NCBI GenBank assembly: GCA_024449915.1
Contig: JAMZAV010000097.1
Span: forward strand, 1,719,129-1,783,128
Length of the DNA: 64,000 nucleotides
From: Sweltsa coloradensis
Taxonomy: Eukaryota > Arthropoda > Insecta > Plecoptera > Chloroperlidae
Reading direction: 5' to 3'
Shown: positions 23,162 through 45,782 of the stretch, piece after piece
Layout: each line of letters opens with the position of its first letter
Numbering within the stretch: the first letter of the stretch is position 1
Program-made: the position numbers and the translations under genes
The notes under the pieces: model-generated
Database searches by the model: none
What the model saw: only the letters and a program-made list of their open reading frames with translations
Told to the model about the DNA's origin: nothing

Positions 23162-25142
23162 TTAAGTCTATGCATAATTATTTGTTGTTCACGGCAGCAG
23201 TTGGTACAAATCTCTTGGCATAAAGGAATAAAAAATCAAGGTAGGATAGTTTACAATCAATGCGCTGCACAAATTTAAAAACTATAATTATTTATGGACA
23301 TATATTATTAATAATAAATAATAATTACAAAAATTCCGTATTATATCTATACCAATTATCAATTACACCATTAATGAGACTTGCATAATATATACTATGG
23401 TTTACAGTATCTTTGGGTTTAGAATGTTGAACCCAAAGACGGTACATAGCTCTTAGCCCGATTAGGCCCTATACCGCCTACAGCACATCATTGTAACAAA
23501 TTAATTACCATTATGGTTTATCGGTTGGTGGTATCCATGAAACTGATGAAAGTTGTAAAAATGTGTCTCAAGGAATAGGAATAGAACCGACGATAGAACT
23601 CCCATCTAACCCACAGTATTGCACGGAATAATATACACATTCAGACTTTTTGTTTCTTTACGCATTGCAAAAATGTGTATTACTAATTTTATAACGTTTC
23701 TTGCTTGCTAAATAATAAACATGATTGAGTAAATTCTTTCTGGGGTTGACCGTGACGCTACAATATTGCATTGGTTTAACATTGAATGCTGCCATGCAGC
23801 CGCCCGGTATCTGCCTTGGAGCAGTTCTCCACTTGACCGCCAGATGTCAGCCACTTTGCTTTTAAACGCGAATACTAGTAAGCCTAATTACATGTTTGTA
23901 TTAAATAAGTTTACAACAAGTTTTGTTAAATATATACCATATATTTTATTGATTTGAATACCTTTGGTTTTATTTTATATTTATTTTATTTTCAATCATT
24001 TTTACAAGGCAAACAAATTATACATAGCAATTAGCAAGTACCTTTAAAAATGTACATAGCCTATTGTCCACATTTTAATTTTTAAGTGGTAGCTTATGTA
24101 CACAATATTATGGTACGTAGAGGCACATAAGAACATGAGTTCACTTGAATTCAATTATTCATGGTTTAATTTAATAAAATAAATAAGTACAATTATAAAT
24201 TTGTATAAACATATTAGCCAGCTGGCCATAAAGTATAAATTTAAATGGTGCTGCCATAGAAGTTGTGGCATAATTTACTGTAAGGCGACACCCAAGAAAT
24301 CCAAACTTTAAAAAACCTCGGCATAGATCTACGTTCAGTTAAAACTTTTTTTTTAGTACTAAGACTATGTGTATATTTTTACAGTCTAGCTTTGTGGGGA
24401 TTGTGTCTATTTCTGTTCAAAATACACTGGATCAAGTATGTTATTGTTATTTCATTTAGGGATAGGCAATACACTCTAACCCTATAATAATATCAATCCA
24501 TTACATCAACATGTGGTATTAATTTTGATGTAATTATATTTGCATTTGGAAATCATACTCCCAACACAGTATATGACAAGTTTTTTTTTATACTTAGTAA
24601 ACTTAGTATGTAAGCCTAGTATGAAAATTGAAGAAGTAGACCTAGTAGGCCTATACGGTTGTTTTTGTTGGCGCCATGAAGGTGCTGCTATGCCATTACA
24701 ATGACGTCATCATGGACGTCATTGTAGGCAGCCGCCATGAAGGTGCTGTTGGAAACGAGTTTCTAGCAGCACTTCCGTGACGTCACAGCCAAGATGGCAG
24801 CGCCCACAAATCTCTACTAAAACTACCGTATCAAACCAAATTAAAAATTATAATTTTTGGTGGTAGGGCCCAAATAACTTAATTTTTTAAATTTGGATGC
24901 AAATTTGTTTTAAAATGAGAAAAAAATTATATTTTATTAGACTTAGTAGATGGGACAATTTTAAATTTGGATATAGGTACCGGTACTATTATGCATAGTA
25001 AAAAAAGATACCGGTACGTACATAAAACAACGCACATCAGAGAGCTCAAAGAATCTTGTTTTTGTTTACATGAAAACATAGACTAGGCTAGGTCTAAATT
25101 TAATCTACACTGCCACTTTCTGAAATCATGCCTTTGATCTGA
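23162..25142. other. Intergenic DNA, no gene recognised
   Basis: AT-rich, with a small palindrome at 24669-24807 described separately. No coding exon was recognised. Confidence 0.5.
24669..24807. repeat. Inverted-repeat segment with TGACGTCA sites
   Basis: GGCGCCATGAAGGTGCTGCT on the left is mirrored imperfectly by AGCAGCACTTCCGTGACGTC and GATGGCAGCGCC on the right. ACAATGACGTCAT / GACGTCATTGT forms an inner palindrome and the GCCATGAAGGTGCTG block is repeated directly. Probably a small degraded MITE; the TGACGTCA octamers are CRE-like by sequence only. Confidence 0.45.
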
Positions 25143-25148
25143 TTTATT
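25143..25148 (-). promoter_or_regulatory. Candidate poly(A) signal of the RWDD4-like gene
   Basis: AATAAA on the minus strand about 230 bp beyond the stop codon. It is the most plausible signal I see, but the 3' end is not otherwise marked. Confidence 0.4.
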
Positions 25149-25372
25149 TAATTTCACCTTAGGCCCTATGTCTGTGTGGCTTTAAATAGTAAATACATGT
25201 AAGCATAGCATGTATTGACTCCGTAGACAATCATAATACATCAGATTCGGCCACTCCATGCTTCTCTGGGCCAATACATGCTAGTCTTATTAGGTGCATG
25301 TTGGTCCCAGTAATTTCTTGACAAATTTGTAGACAGTAGGTAGTTGTTTGTGATAAATGTAACATGGGGTTG

Positions 25373-34584
<9,212 letters not shown>

Positions 34585-35144
34585 GACTTATAGTGATGTA
34601 AACACTAACTGAAACTACAAACACAGGATTTGTAACCCATGAGAACGTAATAATAGGCCCAAAGTGAATAAATAGCGCTTCGAGGGCATTAGAAGTAGAT
34701 TCCTAGGCTGTCACGTACATAACCTCACTTTCAGTTAGAACACTCATTTAACATGTTTAAGAGTTCGATTAACCTACCATGAGCCTGTTGTTGACAACTG
34801 TCTGCAACCTGAGCATATATTCTCCTTTTAAACGGAAATAAGTTCGTTTATAATAGCAAAGAATCGGGTAAAGATACAATAAAACGGGAATCTAAACACG
34901 CATAACGAACAACGAAATTCGCCATGTTGGCCAATGCTAGAATTTCTTTTCTTGTTGCCAACAAAATATAGTAAAATGCGGGTATTTTAAACCAAGCATA
35001 AAAAAAATTGTACAGATATTTGGATTTATTAATTTCAATGGTGCGTCAACCGTCAGGGCATAAAACGTCAATCTAGCCTAAGAAATGTCAGGAGGAAAGG
35101 CCCATCTGGTCAGAACCAGCTTGGACTACCGTATATGTAATAAA
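34585..35144. other. 5' flank and presumed promoter of the RWDD4-like gene
   Basis: Free of recognised repeats, unlike its surroundings. No clear TATA or initiator could be singled out. AACATGGCGAATTTC-like sequence on the minus strand near 34913-34927 is a possible housekeeping-type element. Confidence 0.3.
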
Positions 35145-36623
35145 CTAGGAAAACGCTTAAGTCCCGCCGCGTTGTTGGATGAGCGTAATTGGGCACTCTT
35201 GTCGCTAAGCGGGTCCAACTTTCAACCACATTTTTTTCCCAATAAAATCAATGGAAAACAACTTCAAATTAGAAATAAGTTAATATTAAGTAAGTATAGT
35301 GAGTAATTAATAGTAAACACTCTCGAATTACACGAATAATGTCAAATAATTTACATTATTGAACATGAACGTCGTCTCACTCTGATCAACGCGCCATTTT
35401 GGATTTTGGTTGTTATTGTCATTTACTTAGTAGGTGTACCAACCTTTTTGCGATATTGTGGTTATTTTATAAGTAAACAATTAAATAGTCGAATAGCACG
35501 GGGGTTTGGGGGCGGAGCCCCCGACGGGGTCCAGGGGCGGAGCCCCGGCGGGGGCGTGGGGGCTGGCCCCCCAGAACAGAATGAGGTACAAACAAACAAA
35601 CACGACAGGGACCGCAGGACAAACGTAAGTTTGGTGTGTTTTGGTTGGTACGGTGGAGAATGGAGAGACTTTGCCAAAATGGCCGCCGTGATCAACTAAT
35701 AACAGTGCAATTAGTCTGTGAGTAATATTGTGTTCACCTATGTAATTGTTAATTTTGCAAAGTGGTGATTAATAATAAATTGTTAATATTGAATTTTTAC
35801 ACATTTATTTCTAATTTGTAGTTGTTTTCCATTGATTTTATTGGGGGAAAAGTGTGGTTGAAAGTTGGACCCGCTTAGCGACAAGAGTTCCCGTAATTGG
35901 TGCATTGAGCTGCCATGTGTTATGCGGATTTTCTGTTGTTCTGTGAAAAAATCATTACTAAGTTGAAGATTTTTTTAAAAATTAAATTAAATTAAATGAA
36001 AAATTAACTTAAATTTTAATTTTTTTAATTAATTGTAATATAAAAAAAGAAAAAAATCGTAATATTGAAATTTTCATAAGAAATAATTATTCGATTGCGC
36101 ACAAATTTTACACAAATATATGAATTTATAAAATTAAGGTTCTGTGAAAAAATTATTGCAATAGGATAAAGCATATAGGTGTTATAAGTCAAAGAATTGT
36201 TTTAAAAAAGAAAAAAAACGTAAAATTTCGATTTTCATGAGAAATAATTTTCGATTACGCTCAAATTTCGCACGAATATCTTAATTCATGAAATTAAGGT
36301 TCTGTGAAAAAATCATTACAATCGGTTAAAGCATGTAGGTGTTATAGTCGAAGAAAGTTTTTAAAAATCGAAAAAAATCGTAAAATTGCGTTTTTTTTAT
36401 GAGAAAAAATTTCCCGATTGCGCCCAAAAACGTGGCAGTTCTAAGTTCAGAGATTTCGAAGGCCTCCATGAAATTTCATCGCAATCGGAGTATCGGTTTA
36501 GCCGGAATCGTGTTAACAGACACACAAAAATACAGAAAGAAAGAAAGAAAAAAAAAACATTCCGGATTTTTTTCTCCAGTGTAGTGAAATGGAATCTTCG
36601 CTTCGCTCGCTACGCTCATCCAA
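35145..36623 (-). mobile_element. TTGGATGAGCG-family element, copy 4, interrupted by a 700-bp transposon
   Basis: Reverse orientation, with the CTAG end at 35145-35148 and the 5' TTGGATGAGCG end at 36613-36623. Internal tandem units show GATTGCGC(T)CAAATTT spacing of about 160 bp (~36094, 36254, 36415), and a GAAA microsatellite lies near the 5' end. The insert at 35192-35891 splits it close to the 3' terminus. Confidence 0.85.
35192..35891. mobile_element. 700-bp DNA transposon relic with perfect 8-bp TSD CGTAATTG
   Basis: CGTAATTG lies on both sides (35184-35191, 35892-35899). Because the host is a repeat with other intact copies, the empty site (GAGCGTAATTGGTGCATTGA) is known. Inverted ends of about 90 bp begin GGCACTCTTGTCGCTAAGCG and include GGGTCCAACTTTCAACCAC. 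The centre has GC-rich GGGGGCGGAGCCCC repeats. No transposase frame. Shares GGCACT and GGGTCCAACTTT with the 132-bp MITE at 9130-9261. Confidence 0.9.
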
Positions 36624-36768
36624 TTAGTAGGCATAATAGTGAAATATATGTAGCAGGTAATATGGAAGAACATTTTGTAGGGAGGTGCTCTCATCCCTAT
36701 ATGTAAACAAATGAATATCACCTTTTGTAATTTGTATACTGGAATTACAATAAAGATTATTATTACTA

Positions 36769-37558
36769 CTAGGAAAACGCTTAAGTCCCGCCGCGTTGTT
36801 GGATGAGCGTAATTGGTGCATTGAGCTGCCATGTGTTATGAGGATTTTCTGTTGTTCTGTGACAAAATTATTACAAAGTCGAATAATTTTTTTAAATTAA
36901 ATTAAATTAAATAAAAAATTGACTTTATTTTTTAATTTTTTTATGAATCGTAATTTTAAAAAAGGAAAAAATCGTAAAATTGCGATTTTCATAAGAAATA
37001 ATTATTCGATTGCGCTCAAATTTTACAAGAATATATTAATTCATAAAATTAAGGTTCTGTGAAAAATTCATTACAATAGGATAAAGCATGTAGGTGTTAT
37101 AAGTCAAAGACTTGTTTAAAAAAAGAAAAAACATGTAAAATTTCGATTTTCATGAGAAATAATTTTTCGATTGCGCTCAAATTTCACAAGAATATCTTAA
37201 TTCATAAAATAAAGGTTTTGTGAAAAAATCATTAAAATCGAATTAAGCATGTAGGTGTTATAAGTCGAAGAAATATTTTAAAAATTGAAAAATTCGTAAA
37301 ATGGCGATTTTCATGAGAAATAATTTTCCGATTGCGCTCAAAACGTGGCAGTTCTAAGTTCAGAGATTTCGAAGGTCTCCATAAAATTTCATCGCAATCG
37401 GAGTATCGGTTTAGCCGGAATCGTGTTAACAAACAGACAAAAATACAGAAAGAAAGAAAGAAAGAAAGAAAAAAAAAAAAAAACATCCGGGATTTTTTCT
37501 CCAGTGGTAGTGAAATGGAATCTTCGCTTCGCTCGCTACGCTCGCTACGCTCATCCAA
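36769..37558 (-). mobile_element. TTGGATGAGCG-family element, copy 5
   Basis: CTAG end at 36769-36772 and TTGGATGAGCG end at 37548-37558, with a GAAA microsatellite at ~37448-37483 and three tandem internal units. Only ~145 bp separates it from the previous copy in the same orientation. Confidence 0.9.
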
Positions 37559-37976
37559 TGATTTGAAACAAGGGCCAGTCTAAAGCTATTAAACCCTTCT
37601 ATATTTGCGTAGGCCTACTCTAAATTTATAAACTTATTTTGCCTCGTGACTGCATCCTTGAAAACTTGACAAATTTTAATGCCCATCTTTAAATTATTAT
37701 TGTTTTTTAATTCAATTTGGCATGGCTTCGGCGCCCTAGTCACTTCACGGAGTTTATGTTTATTCAATGCTCTGTTCTGACTCATTTAACCTTTTGATCG
37801 GATAGATTAGACAATACATAATTTAGAATGCACGTGACATTTTAGAGTTCACTGATCCTTATTTGCGCATTTCAGTATGCAAAATCCGTCGATAAGGGAA
37901 AATAGTAGTATACATACAGCGACAAGAGCCTTGCAGTTTCCCCGAGTCACTCTACAAACGAAGTAGTGTGATAAAA
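37559..37976. other. 5' flank of the ionotropic receptor gene
   Basis: No repeat ends recognised. The presumed promoter and 5'UTR lie here, bounded upstream by a Helitron-like copy. No core promoter element is obvious. Confidence 0.35.
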
Positions 37977-38833
37977 ATGGTTTTTCTGACGCAATTTTTT
38001 CTCATGTGTGCTATTATTGGTGAATTAATTGGTGAATTTGGCATGACTTCAGTAATGAAAACAGCCGAACATGTTGGAAATGAAGAAGAGGATTTGAGAC
38101 AGTTGGTGATCGAGATTGTTACCAAGCGTGTCAGTAATCTAAATTGCCTCGTTATTCTGTGTGATGAAAACTACCAAGATGTATTTGATGAAGTTTTCTT
38201 TCAACATCTTGACATTCTTCCATTCTACAAGGTAGGCCCAACTAATTGTTATACGTATTGTTTATTTCAACTTTTGTTGGATGAGCGTAGCGAGCGAAGC
38301 GAAGATTCCATTTCACTACACTGGAGAAAAAAATCCGGAATGTTTTTTTTCTGTATTTTTGTGTGTTTGTTAACACGATTCCGACCAATACTCCAAATTG
38401 CAATGACATTTTCTGGAGGCCTTCTAAATCTCTGAAATTAGAACTTCCACGTTTTTGAGCGCAATCGTATTATTTCTCATGAAAATCGCAGTTTTACGAT
38501 TTTTTTTCGATTTTTAATATTTTTTCGACTTATAACACGTACATGATTTATCCTATTGTAATGATTTGTTTACAGAACCTTAATTTTATGAATTGATATA
38601 TCCGTATGAAATTTGAGCGGAATCGAAAAATTATTTCTCATGAAAATCGCAATTTTACGCTTTTTTCGTTTGTAAAAAATTACACTCATCCAACAACGCG
38701 CCTGTAAAAGCGTTTGTGAAGCTTCCTAGTTATTGGATGAGCGTAGCGAGCGTAGCGAGCGAAGCGAAGATTCCATTTCACTACACTGGAGAAAAAAATC
38801 CGGAATGTTTTTTTTTTTTTTTTTTTTTTTTTT

Positions 38834-38864
<31 letters not shown>

Positions 38865-41800
38865 GTATTTTTGTCTGTCTGTTAACACGATTCCGGCTAA
38901 ACCGATACTCCGATTGCGATGAAATTTTATGGAGGCCTTCGAAATCTCTGAACTAAGAACTGCCACGTTTTTGAGCGCAATCGAAAAATTATTTCTCATG
39001 AAAATCGCAATGTTACGATTTTTTCGATTTTTAAAAAATTTCTTCGACTTATAACTCCTACATGCTTTATCCGAATGTAATGATTTTTTCACAGAACCTT
39101 AATTTTATGAATTGATATATTCGTGTGAAATTTGAGCGTAATCAAATAATTATTTCTCATGAAAATCGCAATATTACGATTTTTTCCTTTTTTAAAATTA
39201 TGATTAATTAAAAAAAAAGTTAATTTTTTATTTAATTTGATTTAATTTAAAAAAATTTCAACAAAGTTCTGATTTTTTCACAGAACAACAGAAAATCCGC
39301 AAAACACATGGCAGCTCAATTCACCAATTACGCTCATCCAACAACGCGGCGGGACTTAAGCGTTTTCCTAGTGATAATATATTGGGCATTTTGGTCAAAC
39401 TTTTGTCAGGATAGCTAGGGACAGTATCGAACGGGCGACATTAATAATTAAAGTTCGCACGGCATTTAGTTAGGTTCGTGTGGTTTACCTGACTCATGAG
39501 GGGACAGGTCGGCCAACGTTCTATGTTTTTATAATAAGGCAAGGATCGATACCCGCTTCTGACAATCCTGACTGAAAAGTGGTCCAAGGGTTTCTTCAGT
39601 CAATAAAGGGAATTCTGGGATTAGTTTGCTTGTCGATGCAGTCACCATAGTCTGGTCTCTCAAAGATACTCCAAGAAACAGAATATAAAGCGAACACAGT
39701 CACCAGTGAAGAGGGGCATGGATATTTTGTCCTGAACAAGGTTTCCATATTTCCTTTTCACTGTTGGTGGAGGTGCCGGGTTAGTAAAATATTCGGGTAC
39801 AAAACCAAGGATTCTGTATAAAGCACTTCGTACACAATATTGTGTCATCATCCCTTCGCAAGAACGCAGTATCATCAAGGTTTTTTCTGTCGATCTGTCG
39901 GTGATTGGAATGTACTTTCGTATGAGGTTCGCACAGAAAAATATTTTTTGTAAATTTCGGAGTGACTTTAGAATAACTTTAATGAACAGTCAAGATCATA
40001 CCGGTTAACACTAATACCACTCAATCACACAATACACATACACATTCACTCATATGCACATTCACACTCAAATTCACACTCGCCATCATTTTTGTATTAC
40101 ATTTATTTGTGTTGTCTTTGTGTAATGTTTTGTGATTTTTTTGTGTTTTATATATTTCTATTATTGTATTGTGCATATTGTCCTGATGGTAGGACATTTT
40201 GTGTTATGGGGCTATAAGCTCTAATTCTTACCACTAGCAATGTGATTGTTACATGTCATGTTGGAATAAATAAATAATAATTAAAAAGTCCACGACACCA
40301 AACATAGCTATAATCTTAACGAATAAAAAACGTATGTAATAATTTATGTTTTATTATCTTCCTAAAAAAGGTTAATAATAAGCCTATACATTATTTTAAT
40401 CTTAGCGTTTGACCTGATAAGGTGAGTATGTATTTCACCGACAGTCTCAACTATTATTATTTTTGCATTTCTCACGGTAGAATTTTACTCAGAGCATTCG
40501 TCTGTTGTTCGTAATCTCATCTAAACTCATCACAATTTTCGGTCTCTCTCGCATTCTCAGATGCTGATAAACGAATCAGACGATATTCTCAGTCCCACCG
40601 TCCAGGTGATCCAGCAAGCTCGCCTCGACGACTGTAAGGGCTTTCTGATCCTGCTCTCGGACGGCGCTCAAGTGTCGCGGCTGCTTCGATACGGCGACAG
40701 ACACCGTCACTTCAACTCAAAGGTATATCCGCCATTGAAGTCCAGGCATTCCTGAAAACTCTACTCCTTCTGGAAGGTGGAACGAAATGCCGTTCTTTTG
40801 TACCACCCTTTCCACATCTACTTAGTTCGTTTGTAAAACTCGGTGGAGTTGGTGTACACGGTTCTGGTCCGGTTACTGATCCATTGTATCAAAGCCGACG
40901 CCAAATTATTACCAAATTAAGGAAAAGTAGCCTGGTTGTTGAAATATCAAAAAAGTAAATACGGCGTAATGCTGGCTGCGTAATGCTGGCTGCCATTTGA
41001 CAATGGATGTATAAATTTGCTACTGAACTTTAAAACACACCTTATCTTCGGCTTTTTAGCTTCTCCAATGGAGTTAAACATGCATCATGCGCCTGTCTAG
41101 ATGAACAAAGATATGAGATGTAATTATATTCTTTTTTATTCTTGACTCCTCATAAACACTCCCACTCCACTCCCACCTTCACTCAACTCATACCAAATGG
41201 TTTAATTCAAATTGATGAGGGAGATAGATATGCAAATGCACTCATTTGAATATGTATTTTGATTCTTCTTTGTGTGCTTTTAACCAAAGCGCTAACACGG
41301 CAGGAATGTATAGGCCTCAGTTTGTAACGTCATTTGTTGGAAGGTGATTCTACTTAAACAATCAGACAGACATATAGATGTTGCTCCCCCAGGTGAATCT
41401 CATCCTGCTCCACGACAAGTCCCTGTTTGTTCCCGAGCTGCACTACCTGTGGAAGAACCTCGTGCGCGTCGTGTTCCTGAGACGCTACCGTCGTGACGTC
41501 ACCACGTGGTACGAGCTGAGCACCGTACCGTACCCGTCGCCGGTGCGGGCGGTGCTCGTGCCACGGCGACTGGAGGTCTGGCGGCGAGGCAGGGCGGCCA
41601 CACCGACGCCGGGGAGTCTGTTCGACGACAAGACGTCAGACCTGAGAGGGCAGGAACTCAGGGTCGTCACCGTAGAACACTTCCCCGCCGTTCTGATCGA
41701 CGCGACCGAGGGAGGGGGAGAGATGACGGTGGCGGGAGTCGAACCGGAGGTGAGGGTGAAATTATGACAAGTTGGAAGTCTGAAGATAATTTTCAAACAA

Positions 41801-44800
41801 AATGTATTTTGTGTTTGTTTGTGACTGCTAAATATGTAAAATTTCAATTTTTGTGTGTGTTTGTGTTTTGTGTTTTTTTGGGTGACTGTAACTAATTTTT
41901 TATTGATGAATACATGTTTGTACAATTTATATATTGTTGTTTAAGTGTTATCAATAAATAGTATAGATGAGTCAAAAATCTCAACCCCCTCAACGCTCAC
42001 TACAGGAAGGTACCGAAATATTATCAATACTTTACTGAGATTATTAGAACAGTTAGGTTTTATAATAAAATAATATTTTTTGCCTTATCATGTTGTTTAT
42101 AAGGAAATTAATAAATGAAAGCAATACTTACGGGTATTTTCAACACCCGTCCCTTCCCAAGTATTGCTTTAATCTATTAGTTTTGTTGTAAAGAATAACA
42201 TGATAAGTCCTACAGTATGTAGGTACCGAAATAGCCGGTAATAGTGTTTGTCATCGGCAGCTTCGTACATAATAAATGTGTTATGTTATTATGGATATTT
42301 AAAAAAATGTGTCATATCATATTGTATTATTTAAAGCAATGTACAAATTTAACTTTGCGTGATGTTATCAATTTTCATACAGATTGTGCGAGTTCTCGCC
42401 GATGCTTTGAACTTTGTACCAAATATATACAAAGCTCCAAATGCGGTTACTGAAAAATGGGGCCGGCCGAAGAACGGTTCATACAGCGGAATGATAGGTA
42501 AGACAAAGACTTTATACTTGTACAATGTTATGTTAGGTTCTGGTGTCGAGCCCCAGCCGTTGCAATTTTTTACGACAATTGCAATCAATCAATAATTATG
42601 CTTGGGTGTACGGGCATGCGAGTACCCAAACGAGGGTGCAAAGCTTCTTACGCCATAGGACATAGATGACAGAGCCACAGATTGTTGAAGAAGTATTGAA
42701 ACATTAGCAATACTTTTCTCTCTATTGAAAAATATCGTTTTTGGTGGAGGTGCCGGGTATAAGTATGGAAAGTTTGGGTGACTCTAGGGGCTATGAATTT
42801 TTTTTTCTGTGTTCCTAAAGTTAAATTTCATATTATTACATTTTCATAACATTATTAAAATGAATTGTATTAAAAATTAATAGCGTGAACCTTCTTCTAT
42901 TCTCAGGGGAGATAGTCAACAGACACGCGGACCTGGCGGTGGGAAACCTGTACTACACACCCCAACATCTGAAGCTGATGGATATGAGTGTGCCTTATGA
43001 CACTCAATGCCTGACGTTTGTCACGCCCGAGACTATGACGGACATCTCATGGAAGACACTCATACTACCCTTCAAGTGAGTGCATATCGCGCTCGTTGGT
43101 GTTTTTGTTTATACTTAATAAAACTTGATGAACTTAATGGAACTTCTATATCACCACTGTTAAAACAGCAAAAAAAGTCAAGAGACGGACAGAGCAAGTT
43201 TTCGTAACTTGGCCACACAACCATGACTTCCGGTGATGCTCTGGTCTTTTTTCGTTCTATTTATTTTTTATTGCAATTTAGATTTTTTGAATTTAAGTGA
43301 TTAACATGGAAAACTAGGTTAGTGTATATAGGACAACGTGTGAAATAAACTACACGCGTTTTACACATGTAACTCACGGGCTATACTTCTGTTACTTCTT
43401 CTTACTTTATAGGTCATCGTCTTTGTGGTGTCGTCGTTGTTCTCGTCGGGGAGGTCGACGATGGGAACGGGGGACTCCCGGACCACGTAGAATGCCAGAG
43501 CTCGCCTCTAGTGTCAAAAAGTAGAATTTAGGACAGAGTCTTTGCCCGTTTTCTCTCCTTGTACACCCGGCGTCAGAAGTAAATCAAGGACTGGGTATTA
43601 TATATAGATACAACGATATCCAGAAGTTAATCAAGGGGTATCGTTGTATCTACAATACCCAGCCCTTGTTGTACTTCTGACGCCGAGTGTGCAAGCTAGA
43701 AGGAATATCCTGCTCCAAATTCTACCCCAGGCACAGGCGGAAGTATAGTTCATTGGTGTAGAGACATAGAAACGACAATGTGCTCACGAGGAGTTCCCAG
43801 GGTCTATAGTTGGCTAAGGCGCCTGGAAAGTGGGAGACCCGGGTTCAAACCCCGGTCGGGTCGTTTACACAACTATAGGCCAGTTCAAACCCCGGTCATA
43901 TTGTTCCAGGCCTATCATGTGGGCGGCCGTGTTGACCACGTTGTTTCTGGGAGGGTTCGTCTTCCACGGCCTCGCTCGCTTCCACGGCTCAGTCGAGGCC
44001 TCCATGAGACCGCGCGGAGGGATCAAGTCGTCTCGAAGGAAGAAGAAGGACGCTACCGGGTTGTTCGTCTTTGGTGAACTAGACAACGGAATCCTTTACA
44101 CTTTCGGGATGCTGCTGTTGGTTTCGCTGCCTAAAGTGCCTATAGGTAACTTGAAGAGAAGATCTGTTTAGTATTTACCGCAAGGGCTATTTAACCACCT
44201 ACTCTATTTCGATATTTCCAGGCTGGTCAATTCGCCTGTTGACTGGTTGGTGGTGGCTGTACTGCCTACTGGTTGTAGTTGCCTATCGGGCCAGCATGAC
44301 AGCCATACTCACCAACCCCTCACCAAAGTAAGTAAATACGGCGAACAAAATTCAGGAATTTGTATTTAAATTTAGTGTTTTATGTCGCACTATTTGCATC
44401 GTGGCTAAATTATGTTGATGCGAATTTGCTTCAATTAAGCTATGTTAATTACCATACGCGTGGACAAGTAACGTGATATCCAATATAAAATCCTTTGACA
44501 TTCATAGTGTTTTCAGTATCTGTGTTCTAGACTAGACTATCCAATGTTTTATCCAATTCAAGGACAAAAGATAATCGAATCGTACATTGATAATATATTC
44601 AAATAAAAACAATGCCGCCCTTTCATTCATTCATCTGGTTCCGGCAAATTTAGGACCTCGCATTGGTGTTGAAACTGAATTTCAATAATTTGGTGGAGGT
44701 GCCGGTCCACGCTTGAAATATTTTCGTTTTCCGTTATACAATTCTTGTGCGTGTTATTCTATGAAAACTGTCAATTTTTATGTCATCATTAATTATAATA

Positions 44801-45751
44801 TTACACTATATTATATTGTGCATAAATTCTTGAATACCTGATTGTAAGTTTGATGGTGAACATCCTTAAAGTGTACCCATTTAAATGGAATCTATATTTG
44901 TGTTTAATTATTTTCGTATTAAAATAAATAAATAAAATAAAAACAAATAAATATTTTAGAGTAGTCCTATACCAATCGGTCACATAACTGATCCTGTGGG
45001 GGACATTAAATTTAAAGCCAACCAAGCCAACCCTGTAGGCGCCAACACCATCGACGAGCGAACAATGACCAACTAGAGACTGGCATATTTAAGTAGGAAA
45101 CACCATTACATTATTTTTATGTTCTTCTTCTTTACCGTTTGTGTGTACCCTACACTTTTATCTACATTGTTTTAACTGACACTTGTACCTCCCTGAACCG
45201 ACTGTAATAAACTAAATGTTTTTATTTAAATCAATATGATGGTGCGTCTAGATCGCTAAATGGTTTCAGGGTGGTTATTGACACGGTGGAGGATCTGGCA
45301 GCAGCGCGTTGGGTTAAGGCCGGTGGTTGGGGCGAAGACACCAAGCACTTCTTCCTAACTTCTTTGGACGCCGCCGGACAAGAAGTGGGAACAAAGATGG
45401 AGGTCGTTTACGACACACAGGATTCGGTGAGAAGAGTGGCGCAAGGGGGCTTTGCCTTCTACGAGAATGTCTACCTGCTCCGCGACGCTGTTGTGCGCGT
45501 GCAAACTGAGGATCGGAACGAGACGTCTCGTAAGAAAATGTCAACCGTTAGGTCATAATGCGCTACTAGGGGATATGGGGAGGAAAATGGTCAGACTCAG
45601 AACCAGCCACGAATAAGGAGAGGAAAGTTGGAGGGGTTCTCACTTCTCACGTCGCGGTCGTCAGTCTTTGTCATCGTTATTGTTGTCATGGTCGTCGTCG
45701 CTGGGGAGGTCGTCGCCGGGGAGGACGTCAAGGGAGAAGGGGAAGGGTCTC

Positions 45752-45782
<31 letters not shown>

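Noticed and set aside
24669..24807. CRE-type (TGACGTCA) regulatory cluster
   Set aside because: The sites are part of an inverted-repeat segment and no nearby promoter is evident, so a regulatory role is unsupported.
35406..35699. 97-codon Gly/Pro-rich open frame
   Set aside because: Lies wholly inside the 700-bp inverted-repeat element and comes from its GGGGGCGGAGCCCC repeats.
37232..37558. Ser/Arg/Glu-rich open frame (MDERSERSERSEDS...) and similar frames at 22398, 38277, 58044, 59887 and 61529
   Set aside because: These are translations of the 5' end of the TTGGATGAGCG repeat (tandem GAGCGAAGC units) and recur only because the repeat does.
41485..41925. Long minus-strand open frame over IR exon 3, and a second plus-strand frame at 41506-41895
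   Set aside because: GC-rich coding DNA is open in several frames; the receptor frame is fixed by flanking splice sites and family similarity.
43800..43862. Candidate tRNA gene
   Set aside because: Box A- and B-like motifs are present but the acceptor and anticodon arms do not pair and it matches dispersed SINE heads.
45327..45509. Alternative frames across IR exon 8
   Set aside because: Out of phase with both neighbouring exons; the 45270-45529 frame gives the conserved S2 sequence.
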